A stretch of DNA of 63,079 nt, taken from the NCBI RefSeq assembly GCF_947387555.1, contig NZ_CANDNZ010000025.1, forward strand, positions 1-63,079, in the 5' to 3' direction. How positions within the stretch are numbered: the first letter of the stretch is position 1; each line of letters begins with the position of its first letter. Of this stretch, positions 11,501-18,557 are shown piece after piece. The translations under genes and the position numbers were made by a program. This stretch comes from Thalassomonas sp. RHCl1 (GTDB lineage: Bacteria; Pseudomonadota; Gammaproteobacteria; Enterobacterales; Alteromonadaceae). A model generated the notes under the pieces. That model made no database searches. It was not told the DNA's origin and saw nothing but the letters and a program-made list of their open reading frames with translations.

Positions 11501-11650
11501 GCCGTTGCCATGGGCGACATCTACCAGCCGGGAGAAACCCTTTCGGTACCGCCGCTGCAGGCAAAACATACCGGCAAGGCCCTCGACAGCCAGGTATTAA
11601 CAAATGAAAACCAAGCAGATAAAGAACAGGTTAAGGAAACAGCATTATGA
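2561..11650 (+). CDS. Giant NRPS: C-A(Asp?)-PCP-PCP-C-A(Gly?)-PCP-C-TauD
   Basis: A 3029-residue synthetase. GTG start at 2561, chosen because TGAGGA sits 7-8 bases upstream. Order: C1 (about 47-480, HHVAFDAWS at 178), A1 (505-985, YTSGSTGKPKG at 641), two carriers in tandem (Ser1028 and Ser1099), C2 (1160-1590, HHIATDGWS at 1291), A2 (1615-2095), carrier 3 (Ser2144), C3 (2190-2620, HHIASDAWS at 2323), a Lys/Ser-rich linker (2636-2680), then a Fe(II)/2-oxoglutarate dioxygenase of the TauD/SyrP kind (2684-3000, H2776-N-E2778, H2969, R2971). Pocket codes by eye are DLTKFGHVG for A1 (aspartate-like; known Asp code DLTKVGHIG) and DILQVGVVW for A2 (glycine-like; known Gly code DILQLGLIW). SyrP-type enzymes hydroxylate carrier-bound Asp, so beta-hydroxyaspartate is predicted. 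The stop overlaps the next ATG (ATGA), suggesting translational coupling. No carrier follows the dioxygenase. Confidence 0.95.
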   Translation: MQSRYVEIAKRLNQLPRDKQVLFRQKLAEQGINSWQLPIVASQQQQNKLSLAQQRFLVAEQVNQHALYNLCSVLSFDNGLDPQALEQAVNALISRHRVMSTCFRQDAQGNWQSHLLENTRISLQSLPVIYSPEQSQTDWLEQTYQQEQAYKFDLTCQAPFKVTLYQDQQAYYLFVTIHHVAFDAWSMEVFNRELALLYQGAVQKETVSLPEPSIQYQDYASWQQAWLTGDDFTRQQNYWQQQLKELPELLSLPLDRARKKAKDRTFAGNTQQLLLDQKQSQTLRQQVNAAGNTLYIHLQTAFAWLLARYSGQEDFCFGSSVANRTREELASLVGPLLNTLVVRHKLNGDPSFNESLALCQKTTGQAFDHQDFPFEQLAPLLDIKANPYHSPIFQVMFIHVGLQSGNDIQLSNTRGTIITPQQSSARFDLSLRVMEQADGSIALELEYSTELFEHETIARLLANLQTIIAVTLTQPDIRLSQIRFEQDLSALTGPALATPQQLITETLAGHDGGQLALSDGENHYSYQQLEQEVVQLMGWLQSHGISKGQHLGLCMNREPLQVALMLACWRLGIVCIMMDPRQPDQRLENLALDAGAALVVTSKAHDFTQVKQEILAQWPQGFDTSVEVQSPDLDSSAYIIYTSGSTGKPKGTVISHRALSHYASAFSQQYPQPEGSKWLTLATVAADLGLTSVLAALYQGQCLLLPNAELAFDPPALADFLSQHPADCLKITPSHLNALLSLENPEAVLPKKALFLGGEGLTADLLDKLTALAPELEIINHYGPTEATVGVCANKLSRIPQGISPVAPLGTPLPGMQLKVCDAQGNVVPQGVVGELRISGPQLASGYWQAPEQTAASFILDSEGKRYYATGDRVRLNHSGLIEYLGRGDDQVKRRGYRIELGEISAWLAQQSEVEQACVLMHQQDDRQLLVAWLQMPESELPAVQLRLQQALPDYMVPDSWLCLKQLPLNANGKIDRKSLPAPELEQQQTQHRPLTASEAKLAEIWQQLLNVDSINADDDFFALGGDSIKSLQMIGLAARQGIKLKPVEIINNRTLSKVAALAEGPKDAICEQLLALYREILGDTITEQSDFYQSGGDSIMSLQLIAKARGAGISFTPKMLMDHSSPAALAQAVREQQKSGESTGQAPASQAQEPAPALPRVDRNQPQPLSVAQQRLWFMQQLEPTNTAYNLPAQFEVKGQLDLAALSQTGLALVQKHEMLRCRYFEQEDKVFQQVAQAYQPVKVHSTQDNNEENRNRVASKVFDLGSGQLIAIDLFPVSQDHYHLVFNIHHIATDGWSMGLLIQDFLELYRNFQQDPQFTPAQTDEPGYLDYVAYQHNQNRQTDKALSNYWLERLEGMPHTLALPADNPWPTRQSNEGASAEWQLEAELTQQLESYAAGLKTTPFSVLLAAFQLLLWRYSGQTDFAVGIPVSGREDADSQNMVGVFINTLINRVQITPELAAESWLKQMSAALQQDLSRQDMPLEQLLESLNPERDLSRPPVFQALFNYQADHQHKRALNIPGLSFTSREQAEVNTKYELSFNLLRREELSLQIEYNSALFRAETISQLFGDYQQILTWLTRGQQQSLSSLKLVSAGYNFIQQPSSEIGEQDDFIRRFEQQAAQTPDAVAVVADSQNYSYQALNSDANRLAHWLMNRGIGQDQLVAFCLPRGYQMLMTLLAIQKAGAAYLPLDPKHPQQRISGILAHAKAELCLCDQQTRSLLESSALACPLIDLSSEQTLAQQAASNPQLPFAADALAYTLYTSGSTGTPKGVEIERRNFAAFLRAIESVLPSFERILALTTITFDIAGLELCLPLTRGATVVIADEQAQLDPELLAELITGNSVDLIQATPASWRLLSQLPEQLLAQVHAVSGGEALDVELATSLQNRCKSLINVYGPTETTVWSSYYPVSQRPAGNVPIGTPLPHNRMYVLDGQLMPVPLGVAGELYIGGNTLARGYRFNPEQSQSSFIQHPEFGRLYRTGDRVKCLRDGQLSFIGRVDFQLKVRGYRIEPGEIESALLLNPQIRAAAVTVVDNQLVAYLESREATQADSEQFTGEIHQQLKLSLPAYMLPNLYQVMEKLPVNSNNKIDRKALPAPVVASREQAVPLTDAEQRLAAIWQELLKVDFIKADDNFFTLGGHSLLAARLKARLNRENLNLPLQTLFEHPLLSEQAKLLQVSQYQQIPVAERHTLMPLSDAQRRIWFMQQLDLSDASFNMQTQVQLQGSVSVAAMKQALLAVSEKHEMLRVTYHAHEGEAAQKLNPELVPAFAFIDLREKAGEIEALTEENAAIAFDLTSESPLRLYLYQTAEATYFCQLVQHHIASDAWSMSLLIDDLILGYQQALDQHQVSLEKPEVDYLDYAAWQNNDQIRKQQSLSLDYWRKTLTGIPAQLALPFDQQRAQQADTRGDVVSFTVPAPLTAQLSQLASQQQCSLFMLLMAAYSTVLHNNSQSQDVVIGTDVANRDHGQLEKVIGFFINLLPLRFRPKATQRFSEYLQSVRHTCLSGFEHQMLPFDRMVEALQPERIPGVHPLIQALFVMQNTPDNERQLDGLTVKAVTPRQQHSKFDMALFANETFTDEKRASQGDRPAELSFNWVYRTGLFNKNTIEALRDEFLQVLAQIVARPETPLKALSKSKEESTKMSNTAVSSKKTGKLSKLSKMKKLKKTSETPQVTAAPLNPERPFPLLVQCHNPSLDPLSWARQNQQQILSWLEVHAGIVFRGFNLPTELEFEQFCVAIYPELYAMYGDLPKNDIGSKIYKSTPYPEDQMIMYHNESCHQHRWPRRQWFYCSQPSPVGGHTPIVDCREMYQRLPENIREKLEQKHLCYVRNFSGLDVSWQHFFKTEDRSKVEALCQQNDIDYTWYGEDNLRISQVCPAVITHPVTGEKSFFNQIQLHHFSFLEADVQQHLLTTGGLDNLPRNVCYGDMEPLEQEVVDLISELYEACAVRFDWQKADVVMVDNMLAAHARDPFEGERKIAVAMGDIYQPGETLSVPPLQAKHTGKALDSQVLTNENQADKEQVKETAL
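10475..10495 (+). promoter_or_regulatory. Candidate internal ribosome binding site and ATG before the dioxygenase domain
   Basis: AAAGAGGAAAG (10475-10485) lies about 10 bases before an in-frame ATG at 10493 (Met2645 of the giant NRPS), inside the linker just before the TauD/SyrP-like domain. Initiation here would give a free hydroxylase of 385 residues, near the size of stand-alone SyrP-type enzymes. The motif is seen; its use is inference, because purine-rich stretches also arise from Lys/Glu codons. Confidence 0.35.
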
Positions 11651-14600
11651 GTTTATGGCAAAATCCCGGCACAGATTTAGGTGAAGCATTAAGCCATCAA
11701 CAACAACTGATCAACGGCAAAACCGCCGAAGTACGTTACTTCTGGCTGAGCCTGCCTGCCGCCCTCGCGCCGGCGAGCACAGCCGGGCAACAACAGCAAA
11801 GACTGCTGCAACTGATGGAGAACCATCAGGCGCTTGCCAGCTATTACGGCGTGCCGGCAGATCTTAGCGTCACCCGGGCCCAGGTACAGGCCCCCAGACT
11901 TAACTTTCGCATCTGTGAGCAGACACTTGACAAACAGGCGGCCGAGCAAGAGGCGAAACAGCTATTTGCCGAGCAACAGCCGCATTTGCTGGCCTGGTTC
12001 TGGTACCAGGGTGAAGAGCTCAACATCTTGCTTGCCGGTTCGTCCCTGACCCTGGATGAATACAGCTGTGCCCGCATTCGCGACCTAATTGCCGATCCCT
12101 ATTCCCCGCAGGAAGAAGCCGAATTGCAATACCAGGAATACAGCCAGTGGATCAATGAACTGCTCAGCGATGAAGAAGCCGAAACCGGCATCAGTTATTG
12201 GCGCAACCTCAACCTGTCTGCCCTGCCGGGCGCCAGGCTGATTGAACAGCAAGGCAAGGACAACAGCCCTGCCGCCGATCAGGCCGGTTATGCCAGCCTG
12301 TCACACAACATACCGCAACCACTGCAGCAAGCCCTGCTGCTGGCCGCCGGTGAATTCGACTGTGCGCCGCAACAAATCGCCCTGGTGGTCTGGGCGGCCC
12401 TGCTAAGCAAACTTAACGGCCATGACGAGCTGCAGTTAAACTATTTCCATGACTGCCGCCTGGATTACCAGGAATTCGAATCCAGCCTCGGCCTCTTTAC
12501 CCGCCCGCTGCCGCTGCCTTTTTACCAGTTAAACAGCTGCGATCTCGAAGGCGCCAGCCGCGGTTTAGTGCCGTTATTTGAAGAAATGCTGGAATACCAG
12601 GAATATGTCAGCGTTATTGACGAACAAAACCCGGGCGCCACACAGGCCGGTTTTTTCTGGCACCAGCAGGAGCTGCTTGATGATATCACCAGCGCCGGCC
12701 TGCCGACCGCCAGCGAACTGCTGCTGCAGTATACCCAGACCAACTCAGGCGACGGCGGCTTAACCCTGAATTACCAAACCGGCCTGTACAACGCCCGGGC
12801 GATGCAGCGCCTGCTGGAACATTACCAGCTATTACTGGCGGCCGCCCTTGCCGCTCCAAGAACACCGCTGGCACAACTTAAGTGCCTGCTGCCGGATGAA
12901 GAGCTGGCGGCAACACCGGCTACAGCACAACCCCAGGGCAACCTGGTAAGCCTGTTTAAAACCCAGACAGAGCAAACCCCTGACGCCCCCGCCTTGCGTG
13001 ACGGCGACAACTGCTACACCTACGGCGAACTGGACCGCCTCAGCGACGCTTATGCCGCTATCTTGCAGCAATCGGGTGCTGGCAGTGAAAAAATCGTCGC
13101 CTTATGCTTTCCCCGCAGCGGCGAATTTCTCGTGGCGATGCTGGCAGCATTAAAATCAGGGGCAGCATACCTGCCGCTAGACCCGGAGCAGCCACAGGCC
13201 AGGCTGCAGCAAATTATCGATGATGCCGATCCTGTGGTAGTGATCACTGAACTGGATAATTTAACCGGCAAAAACATTGTCAGCCCGCAACAGCTAAACG
13301 AAAAAGCCCAAGACGGCACATTTGAGCTGCAAATCCCGGCCATCAGCCAGGAGCAATTGGCCTATGTTCTATACACTTCAGGCTCTACCGGCCAACCGAA
13401 AGGCGTACTGGTAGAACACAGGCAATTAAGCCATTACAGCCTGGCCGCGGTCAAACAGCTGGCCCTGCCGAAACAGGGACATTATGGCTTGATTTCATCC
13501 CTGATCGCCGATTTGGGCAATACTATGTTATTCCCCGCCTGGCTGACGGGTGGCTGCCTGCACCTGCTCAATGGCGAACAGGCCCACGACGGCCAGGCAT
13601 TGGCGCGTTACTGTGAACAACACCCACTGGACGCCCTGAAAATAGTACCTTCCCATCTGGAAGCCCTGCTTTGCGGTGCGCAAAGCCATATCCTGCCAGC
13701 AAAGGCGCTGGTACTGGGTGGTGAAGGCATCAGCAGCAGCTTATTAACGCAATTACAGCAGCTGAACTTAACTTGCCGGGTATATAACCATTACGGACCG
13801 ACAGAAACTACCGTCGGGGTGCTGATGGGTGAAGTCGATATCAGCAATGGTTATGACCTGCTAACCTCTCCCCTGGGGGATAACCGGATATACCTGCTGG
13901 ATAAAAACCAGCAAGCTGCTATCAGCGGCCAGCTGGCCGAACTTTATATCGGCGGAGCGGGCGTCACCCGGGGCTACCTCAACGACACTGAGCTTACCGG
14001 CAAGGTTTATCTGGACGACCCTTTCATCCCGGGACAGAAAATGTACCGCAGCGGCGATCTGGCGATCCGTCATGCCGACGGCGGCATCCGCATCATAGGC
14101 CGGGCCGATCATCAGGTAAAAATCCGCGGTTTCCGCCTGGCACTGGAAGAAGTGCAGCTGCTGCTGACCCGACACCCGGATATCAGTCAGGCCAGCCTGC
14201 AAATACGCGGCCAGGGTGAAACCGCGAAATTACTCGCCTTTGTTATTCCCGAGCAGGACAAGCAACCGGCACAGGACGAGATCATCGGCTATTTAGGCCA
14301 GTATCTGCCTGCCTATATGGTGCCCGCCTTTATTTATCCGGTGAAACAATTCCCCTTCACTTCAAACGGTAAAATTGACCGTAAGCAACTGCTGGCACAG
14401 GCAGAGCAGGCAGATAAACACGAGATAGTCGCGCCGCGTACCCCGCTGGAGCAGCAACTGGCCGGGATCTGGAAAAACATTTTAAAAGTATCCGAGCTTG
14501 GTGTAACCGACGACTTCTTTGCCCTGGGCGGCCACTCGCTGGCGGCCATCAAGGTCATTGCCCTGATCCGTCAGCAGCTGCATTACCAGCTGCCCAGCAA

Positions 14601-15519
14601 CCTGTTGTTCCAGTATAAAACCATAGAGCAGATAGCGGCCTATCTGGAGAGTAATGCAGAAGTAAAACGCCTGTTTGCCTTCTCAGAAACCGGCAGCAAT
14701 CATGCCCTGGTATTTATGCACGCCCCTGCAGGCCACTTCAACCACTATAACCAGCTGATAAACGGCCTTAAAAATGAAACCGATGTTTACGGCCTGTTCC
14801 CGGATCCCCAGCGCATCCTGAACACGGCACCAGGCCAGTTGGATCAGTTGCTAGATGATTATATTCAGCAGTTATTGCCGTTAAAATCACGCCAGCTGAT
14901 CCTGGCGGGCTGGAGCCTGGCGGGCAGACATATGGTATTGCTGGCGGATAAAATGAAAGCCCGCGGCTTTACCGTCAGCACTGTAGCCATCATAGATTAT
15001 GATCCGACACAAACGCTTAATGTCAGCGATGACGCCGAGCAGCTGATCAGCGATTTTGGCGATTACCTGGCGGCAGAAAGTATTGACTTACCGGAGCAGG
15101 ATGTTACTGAGATCACTTCAGGGCTGAAAGGCAGCTACCAGGAAGCCATGCAACAACTATTGCAGCATCCGTTAATGGCTCAGCTGATCTCAACAGACGT
15201 TTCTACCCAGGAGCTGGAGCAGCAATTTATGATGCGCTGGTGTTTGAAGCAACACTTTTACCAGGCTGAAATCCCCGTAATCTCAACGCCGCTGTGGGTA
15301 TGGCGGGGTAATAGCCATAAAGCACAGTTAAACACCTGGCAGGCATATTCCAGCTCAGGCATGCAAGGCTGGGAGATAGATGCCGATCACCACTCGATAT
15401 TGGCCCACCAGGAACTGTTGGCTCAGTTCAGGCTCAATATCCAGGCCCTGGATGGCCAAAACACGGCAGACAAGGCCAAGCCAGAGCAGATCACAGCACA
15501 AGCAGAAACAATCTCATGA
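11647..15519 (+). CDS. Terminal NRPS: degenerate C-like domain-A(Asp?)-PCP-TE
   Basis: A 1290-residue synthetase whose ATG overlaps the stop of the previous gene. Residues about 30-410 have condensation-family layout, but the HHxxxDxWS position reads SSLTLDEYS (132-140), so both active-site histidines are gone. The A domain (435-915) has YTSGSTGQPKG at 576 and pocket residues D-L-T-K-V-G-H-V-G, nearly the known aspartate code DLTKVGHIG. The carrier Ser is 964 (LGGHSLA). The type I thioesterase (about 1005-1265) has GWSLAG with Ser1090 and a C-terminal DHH (His1248/1249) as likely catalytic His, and should release or cyclise the peptide. A histidine-less C-family domain beside an Asp module resembles the interface domain known from siderophore beta-hydroxylases. 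Its stop overlaps the ABC transporter ATG. Confidence 0.94.
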   Translation: MSLWQNPGTDLGEALSHQQQLINGKTAEVRYFWLSLPAALAPASTAGQQQQRLLQLMENHQALASYYGVPADLSVTRAQVQAPRLNFRICEQTLDKQAAEQEAKQLFAEQQPHLLAWFWYQGEELNILLAGSSLTLDEYSCARIRDLIADPYSPQEEAELQYQEYSQWINELLSDEEAETGISYWRNLNLSALPGARLIEQQGKDNSPAADQAGYASLSHNIPQPLQQALLLAAGEFDCAPQQIALVVWAALLSKLNGHDELQLNYFHDCRLDYQEFESSLGLFTRPLPLPFYQLNSCDLEGASRGLVPLFEEMLEYQEYVSVIDEQNPGATQAGFFWHQQELLDDITSAGLPTASELLLQYTQTNSGDGGLTLNYQTGLYNARAMQRLLEHYQLLLAAALAAPRTPLAQLKCLLPDEELAATPATAQPQGNLVSLFKTQTEQTPDAPALRDGDNCYTYGELDRLSDAYAAILQQSGAGSEKIVALCFPRSGEFLVAMLAALKSGAAYLPLDPEQPQARLQQIIDDADPVVVITELDNLTGKNIVSPQQLNEKAQDGTFELQIPAISQEQLAYVLYTSGSTGQPKGVLVEHRQLSHYSLAAVKQLALPKQGHYGLISSLIADLGNTMLFPAWLTGGCLHLLNGEQAHDGQALARYCEQHPLDALKIVPSHLEALLCGAQSHILPAKALVLGGEGISSSLLTQLQQLNLTCRVYNHYGPTETTVGVLMGEVDISNGYDLLTSPLGDNRIYLLDKNQQAAISGQLAELYIGGAGVTRGYLNDTELTGKVYLDDPFIPGQKMYRSGDLAIRHADGGIRIIGRADHQVKIRGFRLALEEVQLLLTRHPDISQASLQIRGQGETAKLLAFVIPEQDKQPAQDEIIGYLGQYLPAYMVPAFIYPVKQFPFTSNGKIDRKQLLAQAEQADKHEIVAPRTPLEQQLAGIWKNILKVSELGVTDDFFALGGHSLAAIKVIALIRQQLHYQLPSNLLFQYKTIEQIAAYLESNAEVKRLFAFSETGSNHALVFMHAPAGHFNHYNQLINGLKNETDVYGLFPDPQRILNTAPGQLDQLLDDYIQQLLPLKSRQLILAGWSLAGRHMVLLADKMKARGFTVSTVAIIDYDPTQTLNVSDDAEQLISDFGDYLAAESIDLPEQDVTEITSGLKGSYQEAMQQLLQHPLMAQLISTDVSTQELEQQFMMRWCLKQHFYQAEIPVISTPLWVWRGNSHKAQLNTWQAYSSSGMQGWEIDADHHSILAHQELLAQFRLNIQALDGQNTADKAKPEQITAQAETIS

Positions 15520-17156
15520 ATATAGCAAAACAACTGTTACAGAAATCCAAGTACAGTATCGCGCTGGCGATATTCGCCAGCGCCATCAGTGCCGCCACCG
15601 GTGTCGCCATCATCGGCGGCATCAACTACGCCCTGAGTAACGGCCTGCCGGACTTCACCCTGGGCGTGACCGCCTATATCGGCTTACTGGTGCTGTTGCT
15701 GGCCAGCAGCATCTGGTCTCAGGTATTGCTGGTGAAAATCGGCTATACCATGGTCTACCGGCTGCGCAAAAGCCTGGTGGCCCGTATCCTCAACACCAGC
15801 ATAGAAAGGCAGGAACAACTGGGGGGACCGGCAATATACAATGTCCTCACCCGGGATGTGACTATGCTCTCCAATGCCACCAAGCAGCTGCCGGTGGCCA
15901 TTTATAACAGCCTGTTGGTTATCGCGGGCCTGATCTACCTGTGCTGGCTGTCGCCGCTGTTATTTGCCTTTGTCGCCCTGGTAGTAGTGATCGGCGTCTG
16001 GAGTGATGCCAAACTGACCGCCAGTTTGCAGAAGATGCTCACCCGTATCCGCCATATCGACGAAGAGCTGTTCCAGCAATACGAAGCCGTGGTGGAAGGA
16101 CGCAATGAGTTGGCATTAAACAGCAACCGCCGCCGTTTTCTGCTGGAGCAACAGCTGATCCCTACCGCAGAAGCCTCCCGCGATGAGTCGGTGAAATCTG
16201 AAGTTTTATGGTCATTAAACCTGAACTGGACCACCTTGCTGGTATTTACCCTGATGGGTGTCATCTTCTTTGCCGGGATGCAGTTCCCCTCGATATCACA
16301 GGAAACCGTGGTCGCCTATATCCTTGCCATCATGTTTTTACGTACCCCGATTTCCATGGTACTCGACAGTATTCCCTCGGTCCTTAAAGGCAAAGTGGCG
16401 TTGGCGGCCATTAACCGCCTGACCCTGGAAGATAAAGACGAATTGCCGGTCCGGGACAAGCAGGCAACGCCGAAATTCCAGTCGCTGGCATTAAAAGATG
16501 CCGTGTACCAATATCCGGCCCAGGACGACGAAGCCGGTTTTTGTTTGGGCGCCGTCAACCTGAATATCAATGCCGGTGAACTGGTCTTTCTGGTGGGAGG
16601 CAACGGCAGCGGTAAATCAACTCTGGCGAAAATACTGACAGGTTTATACCAGCCCACCAGTGGTGAAGTTCTACTGAATAATAAGCCGGTCGGCGCAGAA
16701 AATGCCGGTGAACTACGCGGCTGCTTCTCTGCCATCTTCCCTAACTTCTTTTTGTTTAACGAAGTTATCGACGAGCAGGGCAACAGTGACGATCACCCGA
16801 AAATTGACTATTACCTGAAGCGCCTGGCAATCGACCACAAGGTATCGGTAGACAAGGGCCAATTATCCACCACCGCATTGTCGCAAGGGCAGAGAAAACG
16901 CCTGGCCTTGATGTTGCTCTATATGGAAGACAGGCAGGTGCTGTTACTGGATGAATGGGCGGCGGATCAGGATCCGGTATTTCGGGAAGTCTTCTACCGG
17001 GAGATACTGCCGGAGCTGAAACAGGCAGGTAAAACCATCATCGCCATCAGCCATGATGACCATTACTTTGACTGCGCCGATCATATTTACAAACTCGATT
17101 GCGGCCAGTTGTCGAACTTTAATACCGGGCAGCAGAAGTTGTTTGCCACCAGCTAA
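15516..17156 (+). CDS. PvdE-type cyclic peptide/siderophore ABC exporter
   Basis: A fused permease-ATPase of 546 residues. The N-terminal half has several hydrophobic spans (for example residues 15-35, 50-75, 125-160 and 240-290). The C-terminal half is an ABC ATPase with Walker A GGNGSGKST (361-369), signature LSQGQ (455-459) and Walker B ending LLLDE (480). The sequence after Walker B, EWAADQDP, is typical of the PvdE/SyrD cyclic-peptide exporter family. PvdE moves a pyoverdine precursor across the inner membrane, so this protein probably moves the product of the preceding NRPSs to the periplasm. ATG overlaps the NRPS stop (ATGA). A strong terminator follows, so this is the last gene of the operon. 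Confidence 0.92.
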   Translation: MNIAKQLLQKSKYSIALAIFASAISAATGVAIIGGINYALSNGLPDFTLGVTAYIGLLVLLLASSIWSQVLLVKIGYTMVYRLRKSLVARILNTSIERQEQLGGPAIYNVLTRDVTMLSNATKQLPVAIYNSLLVIAGLIYLCWLSPLLFAFVALVVVIGVWSDAKLTASLQKMLTRIRHIDEELFQQYEAVVEGRNELALNSNRRRFLLEQQLIPTAEASRDESVKSEVLWSLNLNWTTLLVFTLMGVIFFAGMQFPSISQETVVAYILAIMFLRTPISMVLDSIPSVLKGKVALAAINRLTLEDKDELPVRDKQATPKFQSLALKDAVYQYPAQDDEAGFCLGAVNLNINAGELVFLVGGNGSGKSTLAKILTGLYQPTSGEVLLNNKPVGAENAGELRGCFSAIFPNFFLFNEVIDEQGNSDDHPKIDYYLKRLAIDHKVSVDKGQLSTTALSQGQRKRLALMLLYMEDRQVLLLDEWAADQDPVFREVFYREILPELKQAGKTIIAISHDDHYFDCADHIYKLDCGQLSNFNTGQQKLFATS

Positions 17157-17175
17157 GTTTGTTCCGCTAAGGCAT

Positions 17176-17204
17176 AAAGGCAGTACTGAACATACTGCCT
17201 TTTC
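17176..17204 (+). terminator. Intrinsic terminator after the NRPS/exporter operon
   Basis: A perfect 10-bp stem AAAGGCAGTA / TACTGCCTTT with a 7-base loop, followed by a short T-rich run (TTTCTTT), 20 bases after the exporter stop. Confidence 0.85.
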
Positions 17205-17565
17205 TTTGCTGCTTAAAGATGTCTTATAAACACTGAAAGATTTATTAAAAAACCGACAACAAGGACCGCCATAAACCTGTCATATAAATTAATACCCTCT
17301 GCACTTCAAGCCAGCATAACGTTAACGCTAATCATGATTTCAAACTAGTGCTGAATGTCCGCTTTTCAACATTTCAAAATAAAAATGAACTATTGTTAAT
17401 GTCTATAATTTGATAAAGATATTGACAAACATTTATTTGTTATCACATGACGGTCCGCATTTATCAGCCCCTATAACTGGTCAAATCAAAAAACAGAGCT
17501 ACCTTTAGGACATAATTATATTTTCCTGCAATTTAAAGAAATGAAAGTTGAATAAGGAAGTGGCT
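17205..17565. other. AT-rich intergenic region
   Basis: Clearly more AT-rich than the NRPS genes. It marks the left edge of a low-GC insert. Apart from the AAGGAAG ribosome binding site at 17554-17560, I see no gene, RNA or clear repeat and no obvious attachment-site duplication. Confidence 0.6.
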
Positions 17566-18318
17566 ATGAAACTTTTAATGTTAATAATGCTTGTATCCTT
17601 TTCAAGTAAGGCTAAAGATTTTAATAATGGTTGTGGCTCAGGCTGGAACGAAAAGTTCGTACCAGATAAAATTGCCCTTCTAGGCATTAACTTTGTTCAA
17701 TCTTGTAGTGAACATGACAACTGTTACAGTCGATGTTTAAAAGGAGGAAAAAATTACAACAAACCTATCTGCAAACAAACAGCTACAGAGCAAAAAGAAG
17801 GTCGCCGAAAAATTTGTGATGCCAAGTTTCTTTCTAGTATGAAAGAATCATGTGAAAAGATAGACTTCCTACGTAAACATATTTGCTTAGGCGTATCAGC
17901 ACTCTATGCTATTGCTGTAAGAAAAGGCGGTAGTGGTTCTTTCGCTGGCAGAGAAGTTCCACCTGAATATTTCGACTTTATCACATCTGACGCAGCAAAG
18001 AACTTCGATTTTTCTAACTTTGTTAATGAAATTAATCAAGTTCAAGATATCGAAGGAATACCAACAAGTAATAGATTGAAACTAATAATGAAAGGAGGGC
18101 GTCCTATAATGCAATTCATAGGTATAGATTCGACTTCCTTACAACCTCCTATAAAAATAGGAAATATTTATCGAACTGATCTACTTAAATATGGGGCTGT
18201 TGACCTGACTAATGCTTCTAAAAATGAAACTCCGTTAACAATAAAAAATATTGACGTTAAAAAACTTAATTTAGAAAAACTAAAAGTTGAACAACGCTTT
18301 TCGACTATTAAGCCCTGA
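17566..18318 (+). CDS. Secreted phospholipase A2-like protein
   Basis: A 250-residue protein. ATG at 17566 is preferred over the upstream TTG at 17548 because AAGGAAG lies 5 bases before it and it begins a plausible signal peptide (first 16 residues, hydrophobic core LLMLIMLVSF). The mature N-terminus has a glycine-rich loop NNGCGSGWN (20-28) followed by CSEHDNCYSRC (47-57). This matches the calcium loop and the CxxHD-C active-site helix of secreted phospholipase A2, with His50 and Asp51 as catalytic pair. Further cysteines allow disulfides. The C-terminal ~130 residues are unassigned. Base composition is much more AT-rich than the flanking siderophore genes, suggesting transfer. It could act on host or competitor membranes; an effector or toxin role is inference. 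Confidence 0.75.
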   Translation: MKLLMLIMLVSFSSKAKDFNNGCGSGWNEKFVPDKIALLGINFVQSCSEHDNCYSRCLKGGKNYNKPICKQTATEQKEGRRKICDAKFLSSMKESCEKIDFLRKHICLGVSALYAIAVRKGGSGSFAGREVPPEYFDFITSDAAKNFDFSNFVNEINQVQDIEGIPTSNRLKLIMKGGRPIMQFIGIDSTSLQPPIKIGNIYRTDLLKYGAVDLTNASKNETPLTIKNIDVKKLNLEKLKVEQRFSTIKP

Positions 18319-18557
18319 TCGGGAAAGCAACTCCAATGGCTTAAATGTATAATCACCACTGGTATGTACAATCTTAAACAACCTAACCTCTATACTTGTT
18401 TCAAATTAAACACTTGATACCCACAATTCAGCATTTCAATACAGCACCTGCTCTACAATTAACTCGATGCATGATAAAGATATCCCAGCCTCAAATACAT
18501 TTGAAACATACATTAGTGATATTATGTATAAAACTAAGAACTGTTTGAGATAATAGT

